26,772 nucleotides of DNA, from positions 1 through 26,772 of the forward strand of contig DIVI01000147.1 in NCBI GenBank assembly GCA_002423305.1. The letters run 5' to 3'. The notes under the pieces are model-generated. The model had not been told where the DNA came from and ran no database searches. It saw nothing but the letters and a program-made list of their open reading frames with translations. The translations under genes and the position numbers were made by a program. The stretch comes from Methylococcus sp. UBA6136 (lineage in GTDB: Bacteria > Pseudomonadota > Gammaproteobacteria > Methylococcales > Methylococcaceae). Positions 1-6,344 of this stretch are shown here, piece after piece. Positions within the stretch are counted from its first letter, which is position 1, and each line of letters starts with the position of its first letter.

Positions 1-357
1 GTTCACGCCGATGCCGGAGCCGCCGATCTTGCCACCCGCGGTTTGAGTCGTGCTGGTTTTGTGAAAGAGTACGTTCGGGTTGGTGGTAGACAGCCCGGTG
101 ACCTTTGAGCTGTCAATTTTGCAGAAGTAGGCGCGGTGGTTGCCGCCAGCGCCCCCAGTTGGTCCATCGCGATATTCGTCCAAGGTACCGGCCACGCAGA
201 GGTCCGAGAACAGCTGGCCGATATTGTTATCCTGGGCGGTGGCGCCTGAAAGTTTGATGTCGTACTGCACTTGCTCACTAGGGGCAAGCGCCATGGATGC
301 GCCGGTATGCATGAGCATCGCACCGGCAAAGGCGGCGATGAAGTGATTTGATTTCAT
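1..357 (-). CDS. Secreted protein, possibly PstS-like (C-terminus outside window)
   Basis: The first 119 residues are visible; the gene runs off the left edge. It starts at ATG 357 with a good ribosome binding site (GGAG, about 8 nt upstream). Residues 1-23 form a signal peptide (charged MKSNH, a hydrophobic stretch, then ASMA). The mature part opens with YDIKLSGATAQDNN and has FCKID and GSGIGV segments. A GATA/GASA-type opening followed by a Gly/Ser-rich loop recalls periplasmic phosphate-binding PstS-like proteins, but this is a resemblance only. The context fits: a phoB gene lies nearby, the upstream gene has a Pho-box-like site, and the pst operon in this window has no pstS. It lies 89 nt downstream of the next minus-strand gene and is probably co-transcribed with it. 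The gap holds a short GC-rich dyad (412-417 with 424-429) that could reduce read-through. It could instead be an unrelated secreted protein. Confidence 0.6.
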   Translation of the reverse strand, partial: MKSNHFIAAFAGAMLMHTGASMALAPSEQVQYDIKLSGATAQDNNIGQLFSDLCVAGTLDEYRDGPTGGAGGNHRAYFCKIDSSKVTGLSTTNPNVLFHKTSTTQTAGGKIGGSGIGVN

Positions 358-446
358 GATCTATCTCCGATCTAAAAATTTCGAGTATTCGCAAGGTTCA
401 GTGAGCCCCAACACCCGCCGAGACGGGCGCTGGGACGAGGTGCCGA

Positions 447-1724
447 CTATCGTGCAACCACTACGTTAACGGTATCGCACTCCAATACTTTCTTCTTGGG
501 GTCAGGCTTGGTGCAAGCCTTCAATACACCATTGGTCGTGACATGGCTCTTGGCCGGCTTCCAGGTAAAGCTTCCCTTCGTCTGAGCAATCCCGGTTTTC
601 AGGTTTGCGTATTTCGCGCCACCATTCTTGGAGAACTGAATGGTCACTTTCGATTTCGGAGAAAGTCCACCACTGGTCCAGGTGATGGCTTGCCGTGCCT
701 TGACTTTCCAGCTGGCAGGGGCCGACAGATCAATAAAGGTAGTCTTGGCCGGCGGTGCGGTGAATGTGGCACTCGCATTGGCGGCGGCATTTAGTGTCAC
801 GTCACAGGTGGTGGCCGTTCCGGAACATGCGCCACCCCAGCCCGTGAAGCTGGCACCCGCATCGCTTTTCGCGGTGAGCGTCACTTTCGTACCTGCCGGG
901 AAGTCAGCGGCACAGGTGCTGCCGCAGTTGATACCGGCCGGTGCGCTGGTGATGTTGCCGTTGCCCGTTTTGCTGATGGTGAGCTTGACGTTGGTGGTGC
1001 CACCGCCGCCGCTTCCGCAGGCCGGTGAGACCGGGGCACTGCCCGCGCCGGCAAAGCTGAGTTTGCCCCCGGTCAGCGACCAGCTACCGAGCTTGGCAAT
1101 CAGGGCGCCACCGGTTTGGCCGGTGGTGTTATTGACGAAATAGAAGTCCAGCGGGCTGCCGACGGACCCTAATGTGTTGCCGCCCACAGAGCGACCCATG
1201 GTCTGTTTCCAGCTCTCCTTGCCGGCATAGCCGATGCCTGTGGACTGAAATACACCGGATTTATTTTCTTCCGCTTGACCCGGCACCTTGGCAAAGGCCG
1301 TCGGGTAGTTCAGGTCACCGATGTAACCCTGGATTTTCTGGCGCGTATTGTCAATTTTGCTCCAGTCTCCATTGAAGATGCCCTGACCTTCGGATGATGT
1401 CGCGAGGTAGCCCCACTTCTGAATGTTGGAGCGATCGGCCAGCAGTGAATTGACCGCAGCAACGTTGAACTTGAGGTTGGCCGCATTGGCGAATCCGCCC
1501 CAGTTGGCGTCCGCGGAAAAGTCGCCCTGGAAGCAAGCCTTGCCGTCCATAAAGTCAGTCATGCTGATGCCAAGATCCTTGTAAAAGGACTTGCCGCCGG
1601 CTTCATCCCACACAGAGATGAACAATTCGCCTGGTGTGCCAAGTTTGGAGTCATCAATCACAGCGGATGCCTGATGGCTACCTGCCACCAGCGCCGCCAC
1701 CAATAGGGTCTGTATCTTTTTCAT
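447..1724 (-). CDS. Secreted protein with InlB-type repeat
   Basis: A 425-aa exported protein. I start it at ATG 1724 (MKKIQTLLVAALVAG) because that gives a clean signal peptide ending near residue 21 (HQASA); the open frame extends further upstream but encodes no signal. Residues 22 to about 235 are an unrecognised domain rich in Gly, Asn and aromatics. Residues about 240-325 form one copy of the divergent InlB B-repeat-like fold: GNGNITSAPAGINCG, then C-x3-C, GTKVTLTA and FTGWGGACSG. The last 95 residues look like an Ig-like beta domain (ITWTSGG, KVTIQFSKNGG, GSFTWKP), often seen in surface proteins. Function is unknown; adhesion or binding of a ligand outside the cell is possible. It is divergent from phoB, and a Pho-box-like repeat lies about 140 nt upstream, so phosphate control is plausible. 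Confidence 0.8.
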   Translation of the reverse strand: MKKIQTLLVAALVAGSHQASAVIDDSKLGTPGELFISVWDEAGGKSFYKDLGISMTDFMDGKACFQGDFSADANWGGFANAANLKFNVAAVNSLLADRSNIQKWGYLATSSEGQGIFNGDWSKIDNTRQKIQGYIGDLNYPTAFAKVPGQAEENKSGVFQSTGIGYAGKESWKQTMGRSVGGNTLGSVGSPLDFYFVNNTTGQTGGALIAKLGSWSLTGGKLSFAGAGSAPVSPACGSGGGGTTNVKLTISKTGNGNITSAPAGINCGSTCAADFPAGTKVTLTAKSDAGASFTGWGGACSGTATTCDVTLNAAANASATFTAPPAKTTFIDLSAPASWKVKARQAITWTSGGLSPKSKVTIQFSKNGGAKYANLKTGIAQTKGSFTWKPAKSHVTTNGVLKACTKPDPKKKVLECDTVNVVVAR

Positions 1725-1864
1725 TTGAGCCAGTTCTCTAGTTGTGGAGAGAAAAAATCCAGCCAACACGGACCGCTGACTGGCTGGGGCACCTGCCCCA
1801 TTCGAACTGGCGGAGATGCTAAGGGCCATTTGTTACAGAACTACCAAGGAAATATTACGAAAAC

Positions 1865-1882
1865 ATGAAGATTTGATGAATA
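1865..1882 (-). promoter_or_regulatory. Pho-box-like repeat before the InlB-repeat gene
   Basis: On the minus strand, TATTCAT and TCTTCAT are separated by the 4-nt spacer CAAA, the 7-4-7 geometry of a PhoB site; a third weaker unit (TCGTAAT) follows after GTTT. Each main unit keeps the TCAT core but matches only 4 of 7 of CTGTCAT, so the evidence is mainly the spacing and the position between phoB and a divergent gene. Confidence 0.4.
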
Positions 1883-1953
1883 TCCACATTTACGCCCTTT
1901 CTGGGCTCAGGCTGGGCCAGTTTTTTTGTTGTTAAGCCCGATATGTAACTGTG

Positions 1954-1982
1954 TTGTCATAAAAAGTTCGTAAATTGTTCGC
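1954..1982 (+). promoter_or_regulatory. Pho-box-like element before first phoB
   Basis: TTGTCAT (6 of 7 to CTGTCAT), spacer AAAA, AGTTCGT, spacer AAAT, TGTTCGC: three units at 11-bp period ending 30 nt before the start codon. The element shares GTCATAA and an exact CGTAAATTGTT with the region upstream of the second phoB (22704-22732), which supports a common regulatory role such as autoregulation. Confidence 0.55.
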
Positions 1983-2012
1983 TCTTGTTTATGCGTCATA
2001 CCGGAGTTTTCA

Positions 2013-2732
2013 TTGATTACCATCCTCGTTGTCGAAGATGACACCCCCATATTGAATATGCTGAGGGATCTGCTTGAGGCGGAATCCAACATTCATGTGT
2101 TGACTGCGTTGAACATCACTCAGGCCCAGGCCCTGGTGGGTCAGAGCTGTCCAGATCTGATCCTGCTGGACTGGATGTTGCCGGACATGAGTGGGGCTGA
2201 ATGGGTGCGGCGATTGAGGCAGGACGACTTGTATGTGCGTGTGCCGATTATCATGCTGACGGCAAAAGGCGAGGAAGAAGACAAGGTGCGGGCGCTTGAT
2301 ATGGGCGCTGACGACTACATCACCAAGCCGTTTTCTTCCAAAGAGTTGATAGCTCGTATCAAGGCCGTGCTCCGACGACGCATCAATGCGACCGGCTCGG
2401 GTCGCCTGGTCCTGGCGGGTATCGAGTTGTTGCTCGATGAGCATCGCGTCCTCGTTGAGGGCCGGGATGTGTCTTTGAGCCCGATGGAATATCGACTGCT
2501 GGAATTCTTTATGAGTCATCCGGAAAAGGTCTACACTCGCAGTCAATTATTGGATAACGTTTGGGGGCGGAGTGTGTTTATCGAAGAGCGCACGGTCGAT
2601 GTGCACATTCGTCGCTTACGAAAAACGCTGGCAAATTTCGGCCGAGAAAATGCCGTTCAGACCATCCGTGGCTTTGGCTATCGGTTCTCGGAACGGACGG
2701 GCGCTTACTCAGCAGACCCGAGCCGCTCTTGA
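2013..2732 (+). CDS. phoB: PhoB-type response regulator (copy 1)
   Basis: A 239-aa OmpR/PhoB-family transcription factor of the phosphate regulon. The receiver domain (about 1-120) has the acidic pair D9-D10, phospho-acceptor D53 in LILLDWMLP, T83 and K105 in the ITKPF motif. The winged-helix domain (about 132-228) has the PhoB-typical ERTVDVHIRRLRK and GFGYRFS segments. I use the TTG start at 2013 because GGAG lies 6 nt before it and the product begins directly at the first beta strand; the ATG at 1991 is in another frame. No histidine kinase gene follows: a hairpin and a gene-poor stretch come next. It is close to the second PhoB at 22761 but diverges in the linker and receiver. Whether both answer to the same PhoR cannot be read from the window. 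Confidence 0.93.
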   Translation: MITILVVEDDTPILNMLRDLLEAESNIHVLTALNITQAQALVGQSCPDLILLDWMLPDMSGAEWVRRLRQDDLYVRVPIIMLTAKGEEEDKVRALDMGADDYITKPFSSKELIARIKAVLRRRINATGSGRLVLAGIELLLDEHRVLVEGRDVSLSPMEYRLLEFFMSHPEKVYTRSQLLDNVWGRSVFIEERTVDVHIRRLRKTLANFGRENAVQTIRGFGYRFSERTGAYSADPSRS

Positions 2733-2744
2733 TGAGGCGCTTTA

Positions 2745-2763
2745 TCGGGGTGATTCACCCCGA
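2745..2763 (+). terminator. Hairpin after first phoB, weak terminator candidate
   Basis: TCGGGGTGA and TCACCCCGA are perfect inverse copies separated by one base, 12 nt after the phoB stop. No T-run follows, so it may be a transcript-end structure and not an intrinsic terminator. Confidence 0.35.
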
Positions 2764-3123
2764 CAGACTGGGGCAGGGCCACATTTAGCGGCCATCGGGG
2801 CTCTCGCACTATCCGCTATTTTTCAGTTTGAGGATCCCGGTGGAGTCGCGTCGATGTACCTCTGAGCAGTGTGGCCTCAGTTTCGTGCTCGATGCGTTTT
2901 TCCTCACATGGAACCTGCGCCGTGCGCCTTTAGAGCGTCATCTCCCGGCGAGTAGAGAACTGGGCGGTCAGAATGATGGGTAAGCTACCCTATCCTTGAT
3001 CTCGGCATGGTGAATCTGACCATCGATGACGCCATCCAAGACCCTCATTCTCGGGGGGGGGCGAAGATACTCTCTTCGAAACTCGGAGGTGAATCGGACA
3101 CCGACCCAGTTGCTTCCCGGATT
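2764..3123. other. Gene-poor stretch
   Basis: I see no supportable gene here. A 42-codon plus-strand ORF (3007-3135) overlaps the 3' end of the 51-aa gene on the other strand and has no ribosome binding site or recognisable similarity. A run of nine G at 3053-3061 is the one unusual sequence feature. Confidence 0.5.
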
Positions 3124-3279
3124 TCAGTCCTCTAGCAAAACCTCGACATCGTCGCAGAAGTAAAGCTGGATGACGGTGAGGATTTCGCCCTCCGAGACGT
3201 TGGGCAGTGCTTCCTGGCAGCGATCGAGCCATTCTGCCTCGGGATGGTGAACGAGAATGTTCCAGATAACGGAGTCCAT
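3124..3279 (-). CDS. Small protein of 51 aa, paralogue of the gene at 8451
   Basis: The product begins MDSVIWNILVHHPEAEWL and ends DDVEVLLED. It is the first start after an in-frame TGA 6 nt upstream. I found it by comparison with the 51-aa ORF at 8451-8606: aligned without gaps, 17 of 51 positions are identical, including I5-W6, I8, H12, E14, E16-W17-L18, C21, A24, P26, V28, I37, L39, D44 and E46. Same length plus a conserved pattern in otherwise unrelated surroundings argues for two real coding genes. It is acidic, with no signal peptide or membrane segment, and probably two helices around the Pro. No family or function recognised. No clear ribosome binding site is visible, and an intrinsic terminator lies only 17 nt upstream, so how it is expressed is unclear. 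Confidence 0.6.
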   Translation of the reverse strand: MDSVIWNILVHHPEAEWLDRCQEALPNVSEGEILTVIQLYFCDDVEVLLED

Positions 3280-3295
3280 GATTCAGTGTGAAGCC

Positions 3296-3324
3296 AAAAA
3301 GAGCCCGCCACACGGACAGCGGGC
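3296..3324 (-). terminator. Intrinsic terminator, minus strand
   Basis: On the minus strand GCCCGC, a 10-nt loop, GCGGGC and then TCTTTTT. It implies a minus-strand transcript arriving from 3.4-3.65 kb. It sits directly before the 51-aa gene, so it could also act as an attenuator for that gene. Confidence 0.7.
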
Positions 3325-3377
3325 ATCAGAAGAGACCAACTCGACTACTTCAGGCGTTTCATTTTAGGAAAGCTTCA

Positions 3378-3491
3378 TTACGCGCTGATGACGATGAACC
3401 TGGAGTCATATCCGTTAGCGTGAAACGCCATATTGAAGACACGATCATCAGGATGACTTGCACACCGTTTCGTGCAAATCGGTAAAGTCAT
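3378..3491 (-). CDS. Possible small protein of 37 aa
   Basis: An ATG-started ORF (MTLPICTKRCASHPDD, then VFNMAFHANGYDSRFIV) ending 54 nt before the minus-strand terminator. Its start overlaps the stop of an 11-codon ORF in an ATGA arrangement. It has no strong ribosome binding site and no recognised relative. The main support is position: the terminator needs a transcript, and this is the last ORF before it. It could instead be part of a decayed gene or of a small RNA. Confidence 0.28.
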   Translation of the reverse strand: MTLPICTKRCASHPDDRVFNMAFHANGYDSRFIVISA

Positions 3492-3621
3492 TTCGCCCAG
3501 CCTTCAGCAGCACGACTACTCATGCCTCCCTTTCTTTGCGCTTCACGGAGCTATGCAGATGGGCGCCCCGACTGTCATACAAACGAGGTAGCAAGATTTT
3601 GAAATCTTCTGGCACAATCAA
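3488..3621 (-). other. Chain of tiny overlapping ORFs, perhaps a decayed gene
   Basis: On the minus strand a 33-codon frame opens at TTG 3621 (LIVPEDFKILLPRLYDS...) and stops at 3520-3522. That stop overlaps ATG 3521-3523 of an 11-codon ORF, whose own stop at 3488-3490 overlaps ATG 3489-3491 of the 37-aa ORF. AGGGAGG precedes the 11-codon ORF. This may be one gene broken by frameshifts or a set of coupled mini-ORFs. No homology recognised. Confidence 0.2.
3572..3578 (+). promoter_or_regulatory. Isolated Pho half-site before the lipoprotein gene
   Basis: A perfect CTGTCAT, 73 nt before the ATG at 3651. The following position at 11-bp spacing (ACGAGGT) does not match, so this is half a site at best. 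Between it and the gene lies a 7-bp dyad, AAGATTT-TG-AAATCTT. Confidence 0.22.
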
Positions 3622-3650
3622 GAAGTCGCCATACTTTTAACCACACCCTC

Positions 3651-4238
3651 ATGAACAAACGTCTCTTTTACTCACTCCTGAGCGGGCTTTTGGTGGCTGC
3701 TTTGGGGGGTTGTACGTCAATACCGGTCAAGCTGCCGGTTCCATTCGACCAAAAGGAAGCAGCGGCGTTGTTGGTTCCAGGCACCAATCAGATCAGTGGC
3801 ACCATTCTTTATGAGCAGGACAAGGGCCGTGTCCTGGCTTTTCCCGACACTTTCGTGTCCTGTGCTGGTCGTGAAGTGGTGTTGATTCCCTACACGGACT
3901 TTGCCAGGGAGTGGGCCCTTCGTTACTACGGCAGGCCGGTGACAGATATCGCTTACCGTCTCACCAACCGGGGTAAGTCGATACAGGTCGAGGGACAAGA
4001 GCAGATGTTCCAGGCGGCGCGCAAGACACGTTGTGATGACAAAGGCAACTTCAGTTTCACTAACGTTGCGAATGGCGACTTCCTGCTGATGGCTTACGTG
4101 CAGTGGCTCGGCAAGGACGAAGCTTCATACCAGTTTGGGTTCGCTTCAGAGGACATTGATGAGGAGGATGGCAGTGTCATCAAGCGGATACGCGTTGAAG
4201 GCAATGACAACATCACGCTTACGGGCCCTTGGCCTTGA
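3651..4238 (+). CDS. Lipoprotein of unknown function, 195 aa
   Basis: Residues 1-20 are a type II signal peptide (MNKRLF, hydrophobic core, then LGGC with C21 as the lipidated cysteine), so the mature protein should be anchored to the outer or inner membrane facing the periplasm. The mature part is a soluble domain with segments such as ISGTILYEQDKGRVLAF, VVLIPYTDFAREW and GNFSFTNVANGDFLLMAYV. The GNFSFTNV...GDFLL pattern is like transthyretin/carboxypeptidase-regulatory beta-sandwich modules, which is a guess at fold only. No ribosome binding site is obvious before ATG 3651. It heads a plus-strand group with a second lipoprotein 0.3 kb downstream. Function unknown. Confidence 0.8.
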   Translation: MNKRLFYSLLSGLLVAALGGCTSIPVKLPVPFDQKEAAALLVPGTNQISGTILYEQDKGRVLAFPDTFVSCAGREVVLIPYTDFAREWALRYYGRPVTDIAYRLTNRGKSIQVEGQEQMFQAARKTRCDDKGNFSFTNVANGDFLLMAYVQWLGKDEASYQFGFASEDIDEEDGSVIKRIRVEGNDNITLTGPWP

Positions 4239-4277
4239 AATTGATTAGACGCATTCCAGACTATTGGGCATAACTTA

Positions 4278-4493
4278 ATGATTCAGCACACCATCAGAGA
4301 CCTGTCGACGCGGAACATATTCCATATTGTTGATTTCGATGAGGCATCCGGACTGATCAGACTCCAATATCGAAAAGATGGATGGATAAAAGATTTTGAT
4401 GAATTTCAAACGATGACCTGGGTTGATTTTATCAGCGGCATCATCCAGGGACGCTTTGAAATGAGCGTGAAAGCTGAACCCGCTCACCATTAA
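4278..4493 (+). CDS. Hypothetical protein of 71 aa
   Basis: Starts MIQHTIRDLSTRNIFHIVDF and continues with a mixed alpha/beta composition (GLIRLQYRKDGW, DFDEFQTMTWVDFIS). It lies 39 nt after the first lipoprotein gene and 46 nt before the second, on the same strand, and fills the gap between them. Composition looks like a folded cytoplasmic protein with several Trp and Phe. There is no signal peptide and no recognised family. No ribosome binding site is visible upstream, which lowers confidence. Confidence 0.5.
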   Translation: MIQHTIRDLSTRNIFHIVDFDEASGLIRLQYRKDGWIKDFDEFQTMTWVDFISGIIQGRFEMSVKAEPAHH

Positions 4494-4539
4494 ACCGGCC
4501 GTTTTCCAGGGGTTACGCTCCCGGCGTTTGGGTGGACAA

Positions 4540-4950
4540 ATGACCGGACCTCTTGGCCTGTGCAGGCGTAACCCGGCCGGACCTTGGCTTTGGCCTTTGG
4601 TCGGGCTGCTGGGGCTTGTGGGTTGTACCTCTCTGGAGGGCATGATCTACCAGGAAAAAAAGCTGGAGCAATCCGAATGTGTGCAGTTTTCCGCAGACAA
4701 GTATAAGGAGTTGATGGGGTTCTTTCGTGGTGTCTGCCTTACGCATGGTCAATTCGCCCGTATGGCTGACATTGAATCCCAGGATGGACTTCCAAGCCTG
4801 CAAAAGACCATTTTTGATGCCTGTATGAATGAGAGTGACACCAATCTGGAGGCGCTCTTGTTCAACCGTTACGCCGTGACTCTGGATGGCGATTTGCCGG
4901 GAGTGCCTCCGGATGACTCGCGTTGTTTGGGCGCGCAGGCATCCAGATGA
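4540..4950 (+). CDS. Small lipoprotein, 136 aa
   Basis: I choose ATG 4540 over the in-frame TTG at 4528 because GGTGG lies just before the ATG. A rather basic N-terminus is followed by a hydrophobic core and lipobox LVGC, giving lipidated C29. The mature part has about 107 residues with four or five further Cys (ECVQFS, RGVCLTHG, DACMNE, SRCLGA), which could form periplasmic disulfides. The family is not recognised. It is the second lipoprotein in the plus-strand cluster, and its 3' flank contains a 6-bp GC hairpin (5013-5018 with 5025-5030) before the next gene. Confidence 0.72.
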   Translation: MTGPLGLCRRNPAGPWLWPLVGLLGLVGCTSLEGMIYQEKKLEQSECVQFSADKYKELMGFFRGVCLTHGQFARMADIESQDGLPSLQKTIFDACMNESDTNLEALLFNRYAVTLDGDLPGVPPDDSRCLGAQASR

Positions 4951-5073
4951 TCGAGTCAGTGGCTCACTCGGCAAAACACATGGATCGTTCCAACCAAGCG
5001 ACTTAAAACCGTGCGGACATCTAAGTCCGCTCTGGGTGAGGCCGGTTTCCAACCCTGTAAGGAGGAATGCGTT

Positions 5074-5505
5074 ATGACAGCTAAAACGACTAAATCAAAA
5101 TCCCCCCAGCCTGGCCCACAGTCCCAGACGCCCGCCAAAATCGAGGGAGAGAAAAAAGTCAGCAAAGCCAAGCTCACGAAACCCCTGACAGCTGACGCGG
5201 CAACCAAACCCGTGGCAAAGCCTGCCAACACCGCAACCAAACTTTCTCCGGGTGCCGCAGCGGAGGTGGAGAAGGGCGAGTATGAAGTCAAACACAAGCT
5301 GGTGCGTGACAGTTTCAAATTTCCGCAACAGGAATATCTTGCTTTTCATGCCCTCAAGGCCCGATGCCTGGAGGCTGGGCTTGTAGTCAAGAAGAGTGAG
5401 CTGGTGCGTGCCGGTCTCATAGGCCTGTTGACCCTCACGGACGGGCAGCTCATTGAGCTCATTTCCGGCCTGGAAAAACTGAAAGCTGGGCGGCCGGCCA
5501 AATAA
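5074..5505 (+). CDS. Lys/Ala/Pro-rich protein with RHH-like C-terminus
   Basis: A 143-aa protein. ATG 5074 is preceded by AAGGAGG at 10 nt, one of the best ribosome binding sites in the window, so I reject the longer in-frame start at 5011. Residues 1 to about 85 are low-complexity and basic (Lys, Ala, Pro, Thr), like a histone-H1-type nucleic-acid-binding tail. Residues about 90-143 hold a compact part: VRDSFKFPQQEYLAFHALK, VKKSELVRAGLIGLL and terminal GRPAK. The order beta strand, helix, KKSELVRAGL helix resembles ribbon-helix-helix proteins widespread as hypothetical genes in Proteobacteria. A DNA-associated role is likely, but the target is unknown. The DUF155 gene follows 40 nt downstream. 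Confidence 0.82.
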   Translation: MTAKTTKSKSPQPGPQSQTPAKIEGEKKVSKAKLTKPLTADAATKPVAKPANTATKLSPGAAAEVEKGEYEVKHKLVRDSFKFPQQEYLAFHALKARCLEAGLVVKKSELVRAGLIGLLTLTDGQLIELISGLEKLKAGRPAK

Positions 5506-5545
5506 ACGTCCGCCACCCGCAGGCTGGTCTCGTCAACGCAAATAC

Positions 5546-6328
5546 ATGCTGAATACGCTCGAGGTCAGCGCTAGGTTTCTTGGCTCGCGCCTTGTCCTGC
5601 GTGAGCTGGAACCCCATCAGGCCATCGGCCACTCTCCGCTGACCCTGGCCATTGCGCCGCAACAGTGGGTCGTGGTGTTTCGGTTTGGTGTGGTTGTTTT
5701 TTTTGGTTTAGATGCCGACGCTGAACAGTTATGGCTAGAGCGTCTGTCATCGCGGTTAACCGGTGCTCTCGAACCGGCCGAGCATGAAGCGGCGATGTTG
5801 CTGGTTGATCCAAACCAGGTTGACTCGGTTAACGCGGATGGACAGCTGGTCGTGATCGAACCCAGCGTTGAACGCATCCAGATCATTGCTCAGGTGCTGG
5901 CCAAGAGTGTGGTACTGGCTCATTACGAAAAAGCGGTTGCGAGCACCTTTGAGCGCTTTGAGAATCTGATCGAACGATTGCGTCAGGGACTCAGCCCGCG
6001 CAACGGGCAGGACGTTATCAACGAGGTTGGCAAGGCTCTGACGATATTGACGCGGACAGTGGGTCGGGTTGAGATCACCGAAAAGCCGGACCTGACCTGG
6101 GATAGCCCTCATCTCGACCGGCTGTATCAACGTCTTGCCAGCGAATACGAGTTGCATGATCGCGATCTGATCCTGTCGCGGAAACTGGACCTCCTCTGGC
6201 GTATCGCCGAAACCTACCTTGACTTGCTTAACAATCGACAGGGGCATCGGCTAGAGTGGTACATCATCATCCTCATTCTTATTGAGATTGCCCTCACCCT
6301 GGCCGAGAAACTAGACCTCTTTGTCTGA
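5546..6328 (+). CDS. DUF155 / RMD1-family membrane protein
   Basis: A 260-aa protein of the DUF155 family, related to yeast Rmd1 and mitochondrial RMND1. Visible family marks are the N-terminal strand pair VVVFRFGVVVFFGLDAD (about 51-67), a helical middle (AKSVVLAHYEKAV, with FERFENLIERL), the conserved DRDLILSRKLDLLWRIAETY segment (about 207-226), and a single C-terminal membrane helix (WYIIILILIEIALTLAEKL) preceded by RQGHRLE. The molecular function in bacteria is not established; the eukaryotic relatives are linked to sporulation and to mitochondrial translation. It follows the RHH-like gene closely and converges with phoH, leaving 16 nt between the stops. Confidence 0.88.
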   Translation: MLNTLEVSARFLGSRLVLRELEPHQAIGHSPLTLAIAPQQWVVVFRFGVVVFFGLDADAEQLWLERLSSRLTGALEPAEHEAAMLLVDPNQVDSVNADGQLVVIEPSVERIQIIAQVLAKSVVLAHYEKAVASTFERFENLIERLRQGLSPRNGQDVINEVGKALTILTRTVGRVEITEKPDLTWDSPHLDRLYQRLASEYELHDRDLILSRKLDLLWRIAETYLDLLNNRQGHRLEWYIIILILIEIALTLAEKLDLFV

Positions 6329-6344
6329 ACTCTTCGCGCTCGCT

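Noticed and set aside
640..1143. 167-aa plus-strand ORF inside the InlB-repeat gene
   Set aside because: The minus-strand frame has a signal peptide and recognisable repeat motifs; this ORF is low-complexity Ala/Val/Pro from the opposite strand.
2010..2546. 178-aa ORF antisense to the first phoB
   Set aside because: It mirrors a conserved gene. A similar antisense ORF (22740-23351) opposes the second phoB, as expected from two homologous sense genes, and neither has an independent signal.
3007..3135. 42-codon plus-strand ORF starting MVNLTIDDAI, antitoxin-like at first sight
   Set aside because: No toxin partner, no ribosome binding site, it crosses a G9 tract and overlaps the better-supported 51-aa gene.
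4513..5052. 179-aa minus-strand ORF
   Set aside because: Covers the lipoprotein gene with lipobox on the plus strand and runs toward the strong ribosome binding site of the next gene; no coding features.
5756..6247. 163-aa minus-strand ORF
   Set aside because: Antisense to the clearly recognisable DUF155 gene.
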